Below are positions 11,771-21,657 of a DNA stretch of 54,934 bases, in pieces. Position 1 is the stretch's first letter; each line of letters begins with the position of its first letter. Both the position numbers and the translations under genes were made by a program. The notes beneath the pieces were generated by a model, which had not been told where the DNA came from, ran no database searches, and saw only the letters and a program-made list of their open reading frames with translations. Origin of the DNA: Acanthamoeba lenticulata (taxonomy: Eukaryota > Discosea > Longamoebia > Acanthamoebidae); NCBI GenBank assembly GCA_002179805.1, contig NAVB01000086.1, forward strand, positions 1 to 54,934, in the 5' to 3' direction.

Positions 11771-12979
11771 TTAGTTGCCGCTGACGTGGGCCGGAGAGGC
11801 CGGCTCGGCGACGATGGGGGAGGAGCCCGGGGTGAAGGCGATGCCGGTCACGGAGCCACCCTTGAGGACGCTGATGTTCGCGCCAGATGAGAGCCACGAC
11901 AAGGTCGAGGTCGAGTCGAAGGAGACGGTGCCACCGGTGGCCACCATGATCTGGGTGTTGCTGCGTCCGACGTAGAGCTTGGAGCCGGTGAATGACATGC
12001 CGCCGGTCACGCCGTTGTTCTGGTTCTCCTCGGCGTAACCAATGACGTTACCGCCGCTCGAGGCGGACTTGATGACGAACGTGCCACCGCTGACGGTAGC
12101 CTTGCCGCCGTTGGGGAAGTCGATCCAGCGGGAGCCGTCGGCGTTCAAGTGGTAGCCGCCGGTCACCGAGAGAACGGGCGAGCGGACCTTGATGTTGTTG
12201 CCGTGGCGGCTGCCGTAGTGGTTGCAGTTGGACTCGGTGTAGGAGTCACCCTGCACGTAAAGGTCGTGGCTGCCGCCCTCGCTCGTAACGCCGTTGTCGA
12301 TGAAGTCGCTGTTGGTCACGACGACAGCAATACCGTTGCCCGGCTTGCCGCTGCCCGTCGCAGGCACGAAGATGCCGTTCTCGTTGCTCTGGAACAGGCA
12401 CTTGTTGATGTTGACCTTGCCGGCCGTGGTGAAGAGCTCGGCGTAGACGCCCGCCTCACCGTCGGCGCTGTTGTCGCCACCTCCGCAGTTCTTGAAGACG
12501 ATGTTGTTCAGCGTGCCCGGGCTCTGTGTGTGCACGAAGCCCTTGCCCCAGGACAACTTGTGGCCAGAACCGGCGCCGCCTTGGCCGTCGAAGATGGTCA
12601 GGCCGCCGCCCGCACCGGTGATGGTCCAGCCACCAAGGTTGTTGGGAATATCGAACGGCTTCTTGTAAGTGCCGGCGAGCACGGTCATGGTGAATCCGGG
12701 CGCCAGCTTGCTGATGGCATCGGCGGGCTCCTTGTAGGTCTGACCAGGGCCAACGGTGACGGTCTTTAACAGACCACCAGTCGCGGGGCTGGCCGCGGGA
12801 CTGGCCGCGCGGCTAGCCGCTGGGCTGGGAGCGGCCGGCTGGCAAACCGTGCGGAGGTCCTTGAGGGTGGCGAGCACATCATCCCACTGGGTGTTGATGT
12901 CATCCGCGGCATAGGCCGGCGCGGAGGCGAACAAGAAGACGACGAAAAGAGCCGCAAACATGGCCAGGGTGCTCCTCAT
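11771..12979 (-). CDS. Secreted right-handed beta-helix protein with N-terminal W/L/L/C module
   Basis: Single exon of 402 residues. ATG 12979 gives a clean signal peptide (MRSTLAMFAALFVVFLFASA, cleavage after AYA). Residues about 28-48 hold one copy of the module W-x6-L-x2-L-x3-C (WDDVLATLKDLRTVC) found three times in the divergent neighbour. A Pro/Ser/Ala linker follows, with PAAS/PAASR repeats. The rest looks like a parallel beta-helix of the pectate-lyase-like superfamily: TVTVGPGQTYKEPADAISK, TMTVLAGTYKKPFDI, TITGAGGGLTIFDGQGG, LNNIVFKNCGGGDNS, VNINKCLFQSNENGIFVP, VVVTNSDFIDNGVTS, HGNNIKVRSPVLSVTGGYH and ATVSGGTFVIKS. I see no clear catalytic signature, so this could be a polysaccharide lyase/esterase relative or a structural wall or matrix protein. 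Confidence 0.85.
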   Translation of the reverse strand: MRSTLAMFAALFVVFLFASAPAYAADDINTQWDDVLATLKDLRTVCQPAAPSPAASRAASPAASPATGGLLKTVTVGPGQTYKEPADAISKLAPGFTMTVLAGTYKKPFDIPNNLGGWTITGAGGGLTIFDGQGGAGSGHKLSWGKGFVHTQSPGTLNNIVFKNCGGGDNSADGEAGVYAELFTTAGKVNINKCLFQSNENGIFVPATGSGKPGNGIAVVVTNSDFIDNGVTSEGGSHDLYVQGDSYTESNCNHYGSRHGNNIKVRSPVLSVTGGYHLNADGSRWIDFPNGGKATVSGGTFVIKSASSGGNVIGYAEENQNNGVTGGMSFTGSKLYVGRSNTQIMVATGGTVSFDSTSTLSWLSSGANISVLKGGSVTGIAFTPGSSPIVAEPASPAHVSGN

Positions 12980-13547
12980 GAGACTTGTGTGGGCTGAGTG
13001 GGTGGCAGCTGTTGTTTGTGATTTACGACCACTGCGGGATCCACTTTTTGTACCTGCCGCCTGTTGCCTCACCCCGGAGTGGCTGCAACGTTGGGGCCAA
13101 TAGGCGCGCAGGTCGTTTGCACTGAGAGCCATCAATTGGTGAAAGGGCCCTTTGGACAACCAATGGGCTGCTCGAGGCCCACATTGTACTGGCTGGTTGT
13201 GAACGCTTGTTGTGGCATAACCCCACCAACACAACGGGCTCGGAAGGATCGTAATTGATGATATCGGGGGTCACACCCTCATTGGCGCGATGACGGAGCA
13301 ACTGCCACAACCCTCCCGTATTGGTTTAATCTGTGTAAGTGTCCATCTCCTATTCGTCCGTTCCCCGCAAAGAAGATTGCACTCAGTGTTGATTAGCCGG
13401 CTATGCACCAATAGGGCGATAGAGCCCGGAGGCTAGGTTGCTTCAGGGCTGGACCATCGCACCTGAAAAGCGGCCTTGATCCTGCGTAAAGGTCAGTCTC
13501 ACACTTTCCTGTGCACCACACCAGTCCCTTTGCCGTACAATCCAAGC
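12980..13547. promoter_or_regulatory. Candidate bidirectional promoter with five CCAAT boxes
   Basis: A 568-base spacer between the divergent starts of the beta-helix gene and the small repeat-protein gene. CCAAT occurs at 13097, 13160 and 13408, and its complement ATTGG at 13135 and 13320. This is a high local density of NF-Y-type sites within about 320 bases. No coding sequence is supported. Shared control of the two secreted proteins is inference. Confidence 0.45.
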
Positions 13548-13907
13548 ATGAACGCCATCGCTGCTCTGCTCGTCGTCTGCCTCCTGTTTGCTACCAGCAC
13601 CCTCTGCTCGGCGGCCGATTCGGCGACCAACGCCAAGTGGGACAAGGTCAACGCTGCCCTCCCCAACCTTCAGGCCAACTGCCCCAACGCGACCGACATC
13701 AAGACCAGGTGGCAGCAGGTGACCAACGCGCTCTCCGGACTTCAGACTTCGTGCCAGGGAAGCACCGCCACTACCAGCCAGTGGAACACGCAGCTCGAAG
13801 CTCTTGAGGCTCTCCGCACCGACTGCATTGGTGCCCCGCCCTCCAAGTCGTCCGCCAACCAGGAGAGGAGCTTGCTCTTCAGCGCCATGGAGCTGATGGA
13901 TCTGTAA
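13548..13907 (+). CDS. Small secreted protein with three 24-residue W/L/L/C repeats
   Basis: Single exon of 119 residues. The signal peptide is MNAIAALLVVCLLFATS with predicted cleavage near CSAAD. Three repeats then follow: WDKVNAALPNLQANC, WQQVTNALSGLQTSC and WNTQLEALEALRTDC. In each, L is at W+7, L at W+10 and C at W+14, and successive tryptophans are exactly 24 residues apart. The pattern suggests short amphipathic helices with one Cys each, possibly paired by disulfides. A short tail (KSSANQERSLLFSAMELMDL) follows. The same module occurs once in the divergent beta-helix protein. I recognise no named family. It is likely extracellular, perhaps part of a coat, cyst wall or secreted complex, but that is inference. 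Confidence 0.85.
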   Translation: MNAIAALLVVCLLFATSTLCSAADSATNAKWDKVNAALPNLQANCPNATDIKTRWQQVTNALSGLQTSCQGSTATTSQWNTQLEALEALRTDCIGAPPSKSSANQERSLLFSAMELMDL

Positions 13908-14141
13908 AAAGAGTGTGAGCCCTTCCCTTCCTTGCCCAGCCTACAAACGGCCGCACACCTCTTGTGAATCATTTCCACAACAAAGTAATGTACTTTACAT
14001 TTCACACCAACCTCAAGGTAATTCGGGATGGGTGATAATTATGAATTGTAATTGATGGTTCACATTGAGGATTTTTTTTGGTAAGCAACATTGTTTTTGC
14101 CGAATTTCTTTCGCTCAGTCGACAGAAATTAGCGGCACTGC

Positions 14142-15956
14142 ATGCACAAGGCCGAGCTACAAGGGCTGCAGGCTCGGCCAACGCCGCTTGGCTGTTGGTG
14201 GGCCAGCACAGATGAAAACCTGCATGCCTGCGTGCTGCTGCACCTTACCCCGCGAGACCTGGCCCGTGTTGCGCAGACCAGCCGGGCCATGGCCCAAGAG
14301 ACCGAGAACAACGCGATTTGGCTTGCCCTCTACCTTCGTCGCTTCGGCTCCGACTATTGGGGCGAAGACGAAGGCCCGCACCCGTACAACGTGCGTGCTC
14401 TCATCTTGTCCTCGTTTCTCTTACATTTTTTTTTTTTTTTGTTTGTTTGTTTGTTTCCAAACGTCACGTTCTTCGGCCCAAGAAGTGCGTGCCAGAGCCA
14501 CCGCCCAACATGTGGCTGCGGCAGCCTGCCGTGGGGCTGTGCGAGGCCTTTTACCGACCGGACGAGGGACGTCCACACGAGGAGCTCAATCGCCGCCTGG
14601 CCGCGTTCGCGGCTCAGCTCGATGGGCCCTCTGGCCGTGGCGGCTGGAAGCGCACCTACCACCGGTACGCCTTCGTGCTCCTCGTTTGTTGGTTCCTCGA
14701 CCTCCAAGAGGACGATGGATCGAGACTCACACTCGGCCCCCATTTACTGCTGGTGGTGGTCCAGAATGCACCTGATGGCCACCAAGTGGGCCAGCCCGTG
14801 CAGCCTGGGCTTTCTCGTGGCCGGCCACACCTCGTTTGCCCGCTTGTCCGCCCTCGCCGACATCATACAGTCGCACCTCGGTCCGCCCGATTCCTCACCG
14901 CCGCCATCTTCAACCACGACACAGCTCATGTCGTTGTTGATGATGAAGATGATGAAGATGATGATGGCTCATCTTGTGGCGTGATCGCCTGTCCAGCCGA
15001 GCTCGAGCCGCCAAACCAGACGAGGCCGCCGCTCGACCTGGTGAGCCCGACGGGCGAGTGCCGCCTCCTGCGCATGAAGGTGACCGACCCGGTTGGCGGT
15101 CGCGAGCGCGTGACCAACGTGTGCATCCTCCGCCGCCCCAGGCACGACTCGTCTTTCTCGTCCTCGTCCTCGTCCTCGTCCTCGTAGTCATCCTCGCGTG
15201 GCAATGTCGCTCACATGCTTTTGCGCACGGGCAGGAGGTGGTGGGCCGAAGACGGCCGCTTCTTTCGGGGCCTCAAGCTGCAGCGCCCAGACCGCTACGC
15301 CCTGTGGCGGCTGAACGTCGTGTTTGCCCTCGACTGCGAGCACATGACAGACGACGACGATGACGGCCGGGACTACCAGGAGAGCGCCTTCCGCGAGCTG
15401 CACGGGCTTCTGGGCGAGGGCAAGGGCCAGTTCGAGCAGGGCATCTGCCTCAACTTGCACCTCATCAACCCGCCCTCCTTTGACCACGTCCCGGCCATCC
15501 GCAAACGACTCAAGGTCTCCTCCCTTTTGAAAGAAAAGAAAAAGAAGAGAAAAGGAAACCAGCCAATCGTGTTGCGTCGTTGTGATGGTGGAACAGCTCC
15601 CGGTCATGACGCTGCCGCAGACCCACCACTGCCCCTACTACGGCGGGCCGGTCATCCTCCTCGTGACCGCGTTCACGATGGCCCCGGACGAGACTGACGG
15701 TGCGCGCTGCCTCATGTGATCTGTTGAACATTCTGTGGCTGCAAGAGTTGTTGACGCTCGTGCGGCCGACGCGACAACAACAACAACAGAGGAGCGGGAG
15801 GTGAGGCAGACGACGGTCTCGCAGGCCTTTGGGTGGCTGCTCTTCCAGCCCGCGATTCGGCCACACTGGCGTTGCCCGCACCTGCCCAACGTGGTCCTTT
15901 GCGCGCTCTCGGACGAGCGCTCGCGCAAGGAGCGGCTCGCGTGGCCTACCTGGTAG
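14142..15956 (+). CDS. F-box-like protein, copy A of inverted pair
   Basis: About seven exons. Exon 1 (14142 to about 14391) contains an F-box-like helix set (LHACVLLHLTPRDLARVAQT, then IWLALYLRRFGSDYWGE). Later exons give GRGGWKRTYHR, MHLMATKWASPCSLGFLVAG, ALADIIQSHL, LVSPTGECRLLRMKV, TNVCILRRPR, RWWAEDGRFFRGLKL, FRELHGLLGEGKGQFEQG, the motif TLPQTHHCPYYGGPVILLV and a C-terminus FGWLLFQPAIRPHWRCPHLP. Exon joins were settled by alignment with the convergent paralogue at 16111-18087: both share every junction phase. The intron at 15142-15234 must use a GC donor (CCAG|GCACGA). F-box proteins usually recruit targets to SCF ubiquitin ligases; the C-terminal part is unfamiliar to me. The intron near 14895-14998 contains a GAT-rich repeat. 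Confidence 0.7.
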
Positions 15957-16110
15957 CTCAAGAGGAAGAAGAAGGCAAGGCGCTGCTGATGGTGCTGGCA
16001 CTGTAGAATTTATTACTCTCCAAACTTTTGACTTCAAAAAGAACCCATCACATTGTGAGTGTAAGATTGTTTGTGGGGGAGAAGGCCTGAATGAGGGAGC
16101 TCGCCTTCAT

Positions 16111-18087
16111 TCAGGGCTGCGCTTGGAGGGCGCACAGGAGGAAGTCTTCGGCGTCCCAGTGAGGCCGATTCGTTGGCTGCTTGAGGAGCCACCTCATCGC
16201 CCGCCCCACCTTATCCGCTGCGTGCGCGCGCAATCGTGATTAACAAAGTGCTCACGCCGCCACGCGAGCGTCTCTCCCAACCCCCCCCCCTTGTTCCACT
16301 GAAGAGAGGCAGACGTACGGTTGAGGCGAGAGGCGATGAAGACGACCGGCCCCGCGTAGTAGGGGCACCAATGCGGCGGCAGGGTGAAGGCCGGGGCCTG
16401 ACCAATCGGGTTTGGGGGAACCAAACAACGTCCGGTCAAAGGTTCGGTCAAAGGACGTTGTTGGCGGCGGTGGCAGTGGTGTGTTTGGATTGGCCAACCT
16501 TGAGCCGTTGGCGGACCATATGGAAGTGGTCGTTGTCCGTCGCATTGACGACGTAGAGCACCACGAAGAGGCCCTTCTCAAACCGACCCTTGCCCTCGCC
16601 CAGCATCCCGTGCAGCTCACGGTACACCTGCGCCCATTTTCCCAGCACCCGCTCGTGTCATGTGTGTCGTGCGCTCGTGGGCAAAGAGGGGGAGGGGGTA
16701 CGCGCTCGGCGTGGTCGTCGCTGAGGCTCATCTTCTGGGCGTCGACCACGTACACGATCTTCATGTCTGGACGCAAAAGGGATCCCTTGCGCAGGCCCCG
16801 GAAGAAATGGTTGCCCCCACCGTACCAATTCCTGTTTTTATTGTTTTTATTTTTGTTTTTGTGTTTTTGTTTTGTGTTTTTTGTTAAGATTTGGTTTTTT
16901 ATTATTATTTTTGTTTTGGCGCGTGTTGGTGTGTCATGATTATGGTTTGTATTGAAACACCATTATTTTAAAATCCAGTACCGGGGCTTGCGAATGGCGC
17001 AGACGTTGGTGGTCGTTGGCTCACTCGAGTAGTAGTAGAGGTGGAGGTTGGATTTGATCCGCACGACCCTGCACTCGCCTGCGCGTGCATGCCCGACCGC
17101 ACACACGCGCGCACATGAAAGAGGCATCAGCTAGCGCACACACGCACACACACACACTGGGGGGGGGGCACCTCCAGGGCTCAGCGCATCAAATGGAGGC
17201 TCCACAGGGTCGGACGGGCTGCTGTCGGCGGAACGTTTCTCAAGACCTGCACAACACGCGCGCGTGTGTGTCGTGCGATTGGATCAACACCCGAGGAAGA
17301 CGAGGGAGAAGAAGAGGAGGAGACGAACCGCGGAGGAGGCTTTGCTTGATCAGATCCGCGATGCCCGACAGGGTGTCGAAGGGCACGAGGCCCGCCACGA
17401 GGACCCCTTCTTCGGCCGGCCGTGTCCACGCGGCCACCATCTCGTGCATCCTGTGCACAACGAGCGAGTGAGTGGTTCACGCGCATGACACGACACAACA
17501 CGACACGACACTCACGCGCGTGTGCCGTACCGGCGGTAGGCGAGCTTCCAGCCGCCGTAGCCCGCGGAGGACGCGTTCTGCTGGACAAAGTCGAGCAACC
17601 GCGGCACCAGCCCGTCGGCGTCGTCCACCTCGTCGTCATCATCGTGGCCGCCGCTGGCGGGCTTGGGCGTGCGGGCGGCAAACTGCGCGTAGAGCTCGCT
17701 CGCGTGGATGCGCCTATGGCGCCAGACGTCGACGTGGTCGTGGTCGGTGATGATGGTGGGCACGTAGGGGTGCCGCCCGACGGCCTCGCCCCAGAAGTCG
17801 GGCCCAAAGCGGCGTAGGAAGAGCGCGCACCAGACTAGGTCGGTCTCCGCCTCCCGCCCGAGTGCCTTGCAGGTTTGCCCCACCTGCGAGAAGAAACACA
17901 TACGTGTAAAAACAAGAGTAAAATAAGAGTAGGGCAAAAAATAAAAAAATAAAAAAATAGAAGAGTGTACGCGGGCCAGGTCGGGCGGCGAGAGGTGGGC
18001 CAGCACGCAGGCGACCATGTTCGTGTCCAGGCCCACCAGGCCAGGCGCCAGAGGCTCGCTTCGCACCTCCATATCCGTACTGGTCAT
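16111..18087 (-). CDS. F-box-like protein, copy B of inverted pair
   Basis: Paralogue of the gene at 14142-15956, in tail-to-tail orientation with stop codons about 155 bases apart. ATG 18087 opens MTSTDMEVRSEPLAPGLVGL. The F-box-like part reads MVACVLAHLSPPDLAR | VGQTCKALGRE, split by an intron (17884-17970) absent from copy A, then WCALFLRRFGPDFWGE. Later exons give HRMHEMVAAWTRPAEEGVLV, LSGIADLIKQSLL, ALSPG | GECRVVRIK (extra intron 17079-17171), TNVCAIRKPR, NWYGGGNHFFRGL, YRELHGMLGEGKGRFEKG (preceded by extra intron 16628-16701) and FTLPPHWCPYYAGPVVFI. The last exon ends VGRAMRWLLKQPTNRPHW...LLCALQAQP with TGA at 16111-16113. The last exon is only recognisable by comparison with copy A. 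Function as for copy A: F-box-like adaptor, target unknown. Confidence 0.7.
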
Positions 18088-18251
18088 GAAGGAAAGCGAA
18101 AAAGAGGAGAACGAAATCATTCACATAAATGAACCCAACAGGCACGGATTTCAAGCGCCGTGCTCTTTTTTTCTTCTTTTATAAATATTTATTAATTTTA
18201 CTTGGCGCTCTGTACAGTTTATTTTACGTGTGGAAAAAGTTGATTGTGCCT

Positions 18252-20979
18252 TTAAGCCTTCTTGCGGCCGGCGGTGATGCGCAGGAGCACGTAGGCCAGC
18301 GTGTGGTAGAAGAAGTACTGCATGAAGAGGAACAGGAATGATGCCCAAAGGCTTCCCTGGTCATTGTCCAGGTTGAGCTGGGACAGGACATCCTCGCCCG
18401 CTGCAGAGAACAAAAAAGTCAGCACAAGCCCTTTCAAAATAAAATTAACATAAAGCTCAGGTGCGGTGGGCGTACTCCTCGTGCAGCTGATGTCCGAGTC
18501 CTTGCAGGTGAAGGTGAGGCCGTCAAACTCGTTCCTGGCCAGGATCTGGAAGCCGTACTTGAAGGGCGAGAAGTACTTGACCCAGATGAGCCACTTGGGG
18601 ATGGAATCATCGTTCAGGAAAAATCCTCCTGCACATTTCCTGCTGGTGAGTCAAATTGTTCCTTGCGCTAAGCGGTGGCGTTGGAGGAAAGAGAAGCGCA
18701 CCGAGCAACATGAGCGGGATGAAGATCATCGGCGAGATGGCCATCGACACGTTGACGTTGGGCGCGCCGGCGCCGATCGCCAAGCCGAGCGCGTGCGCGA
18801 CGATGGTGATCGTGATGCCGGCCGCGATGAAGATAAAGTACTTGTCGGCCTCGGATTGGTAGCCCACCATCCAATAGGAGATGGTGCCTTGCACGACCGG
18901 GACGATGGTCAGGAAGGGCAGGTCAGCCAGCACCTTGGCCAGGTAGAACGCGAGCGTGCTGTAGCTGCCTGTCGAGTGCTCGCGAATAAACACCACGCGC
19001 TCGGCCTGGAACATGACGGTGCAGCTCATCATCGGGCCCATGGCCATCGACATGACGACGAAGAACAACGAGCCCTGGCGATCGCTGATGCTTCGTTGGT
19101 CGTCTCCGATCTGCCGCATCCACATTGTTAGCATTTTTGTTGTTTGTTTTTGTTTGTTTTTTGTAGCAAAAATCTGATTGGCCAGAGACAACGCACCTGG
19201 AGATAGAGGAAGCCGACGAGGAGGGCGAGGAAGAGGGCTTGGCTGAGTCGCGTGGGGATCTGCATGGGGTCGCGCGCCTGCATCATGCTGCCGCGGAGCA
19301 GCAGCAGGGCCCATCGCACGAAGAAGTTGGGTCCGCCGGGCACCTTGAGCTGGTCGATCGCTGCATTCCCGTAGCGCAAGATAAAACATTTAAAACATGA
19401 AAACATGAAAAATTGTTTACAAAAAATAAAACAAAAACAAAAACAAAAAACGCACCAGAGTCGCCTGCTCGCTTTTCTTTCCGCCGGATGATGGACTTGG
19501 TGAGGGACGAGCCCCGCATGATGGAGGTCCCGCTCTCGCCGCGCTTGACGCCGTCGGCGTACGCGCCGCCGTCCTCAGTCAGCGCCGGCAGGCTGTGGCA
19601 CTCCCGGAAGGCCTGGATGAGGTGCTTGAGCCGCGCCTCGCCCTCCTCCTTGTCCGAGATATAGCTGTCGGCCTTGACCAAGTTCACTGCAGGAAAAATA
19701 TTTAAAAAATTAAAAACAATTTACAAAAATAAAAAATAAATAAGAATAAAAGTTTAAAAAGAAAACAAAATATTGAACGACGTACTGATGTACTCGGCCG
19801 GGTTGGTGAACTTGGGGCACTTGTAGCCGAGCTTGGCAAAGTAGGGGACCACGTCCTTGGTCGGGCCGTTGTAGACCATGTGGCCGTCGGCCAGGAGGAT
19901 GAGGTTGTCAAACTTGAAGAAGATGTCCGTGCTCGGCTGGTGGATGGTGGTCACGATCGTGCGGCCCATGGAGGCCAGGTGCCTGAGGGACTCGACCAGC
20001 GAGTACGAAGTCGACGAGTCGAGGCCCGACGTGGGCTCGTCAAGGAAGAGGATCGACGGGTCGGTGATCATCTCCATGCCGATGCTCACGCGCTTCCTCT
20101 GGCCGCCGGAGATGCCTCGCTGCTCGGCGTTGCCGATCTTGGTCTTCTGGCACTTCTCGAGGCCCAGCTCCTCGATGAGCGCGTCGACTTTGGCCGACTT
20201 GTTGCGCTCCGTGAGGGGAAGCTTGAGCTGCGCCGAGAACCAGAAGGTCTCGCGCGGCGTCAGCATCGGGAACATGACGTCGTCCTGCATGACATACGAG
20301 CACAGCCGCGACCACTTGCGGTCGGAGATCTGGTCCTTGGGGATGTCGTTGACGGTGAGCGAGCCCTTGAGCTTGCCCGTCTGCACGCGCCCGGCCAGCA
20401 GGTTGAGCAACGTTGTCTTTCCCGCGCCTGTTTTTTTGGTGTACAACAGCCAATGACAACGCAGAAAGAGGCGTCAGAAGCGTCAAACGCCAGCGAGGCT
20501 TTTAAGCGACCGACCAACCAGGAGAGGCCAAGTGGCCGCGCGCACATACCTGAGGGACCCATGATGGCCGTGACCTCGCCGGGTCGCAGTTCGCCGTACA
20601 AGTCCTTGAGCAGCGTCTTCTTGTCCTGCTTGCCAAACGGGTTCTTGCCCTTGCGCACCTTGACAGAGTAGAACAGGTTCTTGAAGGCCAGCGTCACTGG
20701 AATGCACTTCTTCTTCTGGCCCCCCAGCGCCGCTGCGTCAGAGCGCTCAAGGTCTTCTCGTGACTCGGAGCTCGCGTCCACTTCATCGTCGGAGACGTGG
20801 TCATCGTCTTCGGAAGAGGAGGAAGAAGAGTCAGCTTTCTTCTTGCCGCGCATCGCGTGTTCGTTGTGGGCGGGCGAGACATCGAGCTGCTCCTCTTCCT
20901 CGTCGCTGCTTGAGACTGTCCCTACCTCGACGTCACGCATCTCGTGTCCCTCTTCTTCGTCCTTCTGGTGCCAACTCAT
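18252..20979 (-). CDS. ABCG-family half-transporter
   Basis: The ATG at 20979 starts a Ser/Asp/Glu-rich N-terminal tail of about 90 residues. The nucleotide-binding domain follows: LAFKNLFYSVKVRK, the Walker A GPSGAGKTTLL (split by an intron at about 20407-20548 between GPSG and AGKTT), the Q-loop YVMQDD, the signature ISGGQRKRVSIG, the Walker B SILFLDEPTSGLDS and the switch HQPS. A second half has about six hydrophobic segments (RLSQALFLALLVGFLYLQV, GSLFFVVMSMAMGPMMSCTV, FIFIAAGITITIVAHALGLA, ISPMIFIPLMLLGALLF, ASFLFLFMQYFFYHTLAYVL) and an extracellular Cys-containing loop (LTFTCKDSDISC). NBD-first order with one membrane domain defines an ABCG (White/ABCG2 type) half-transporter, which normally dimerises to export lipids, sterols or xenobiotics. 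It ends LLRITAGRKKA. Confidence 0.92.
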
Positions 20980-21473
20980 GGTTTGGCTTTGTGTTGTGTG
21001 TTCTCTTCCTTCCTGGTAGGTAGGTGTTCGATAGTGACAAGGTTCGCTTGAAGAGGCTTTTGAGGCGGAGGTTCGAGGAATAAGCAAGTACCCGGTATGC
21101 CCCGAACGGCCGTTATGCGAGTGGCCAGAAAATAGGCCAACCACGATGGGCCTCCGAAAGGTATTTCTGACCAATCGGTGGATAAATGGGGCCTTGTTTT
21201 TTAAGGGCCGCTCGGAGACAAAAATTCAGGCCGAAGACCTCGCGGTCTTTTGGCGGAAGTAATCATAAAATTGCCCCTGGCACGTGGTCAGGTGATTTCC
21301 GCTTCGGCTGTCTACGCGAGGCCGGGTGGTTCGGCTCGACACCATGTCGAGGCGCTGCTGGCCAGCCACTCAATGCATTAGCACGGACGGCCACAGTACT
21401 CGTGTTCATTCAAGGCCTTCGTCTGTGCAAATACAAAGGCAGCAACGGAAAAATACTGGCCAGCAAAAGATGA
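20980..21473. other. Spacer between ABCG gene and tRNA
   Basis: About 490 bases upstream of the ABCG start. One CCAAT box lies at 21171-21175. I see no supported coding sequence. The T run after the tRNA (sense strand TTTT, 21466-21469 on the plus strand as aaaa) fits an RNA polymerase III terminator. Confidence 0.4.
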
Positions 21474-21544
21474 TGCATCCGCCGGGAATTGAACCCGGGT
21501 CTCCCGCGTGGCAGGCGGAAATCTTGCCACTGGACCACGGATGC
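21474..21544 (-). tRNA. tRNA-Gly (anticodon GCC)
   Basis: The minus strand reads GCATCCGTGGTCCAGTGG at the 5' end and closes with CCCGGCGGATGCA; acceptor bases GCATCCG pair with CGGATGC. The anticodon loop contains CTGCCAC with anticodon GCC. The T arm has GGGTTCAATTCCC. The length is 71 bases including the discriminator A, with no intron. The sequence closely follows the conserved eukaryotic tRNA-Gly(GCC) layout. A TTTT run about 4 bases downstream on the sense strand is a plausible pol III terminator. Confidence 0.95.
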
Positions 21545-21657
21545 TTCTCTTATATTTGAAGCAAAATGAAAAAGTTACATATAAAAAATACTCGTTAATA
21601 AAGCAGATATTTCTTTTTGTTTTTCCGTTTTCAAAACCAAACAAATCAACGATCAAC

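Noticed and set aside
11639..11890. Small plus-strand ORF between the LRR and beta-helix genes
   Set aside because: Its second half is antisense to the beta-helix coding sequence and the rest lacks coding character.
14926..15204. Acidic DEDEDEDE minus-strand ORF
   Set aside because: Antisense reading of the GAT and TCC/TCG microsatellites in introns of the copy A F-box gene.
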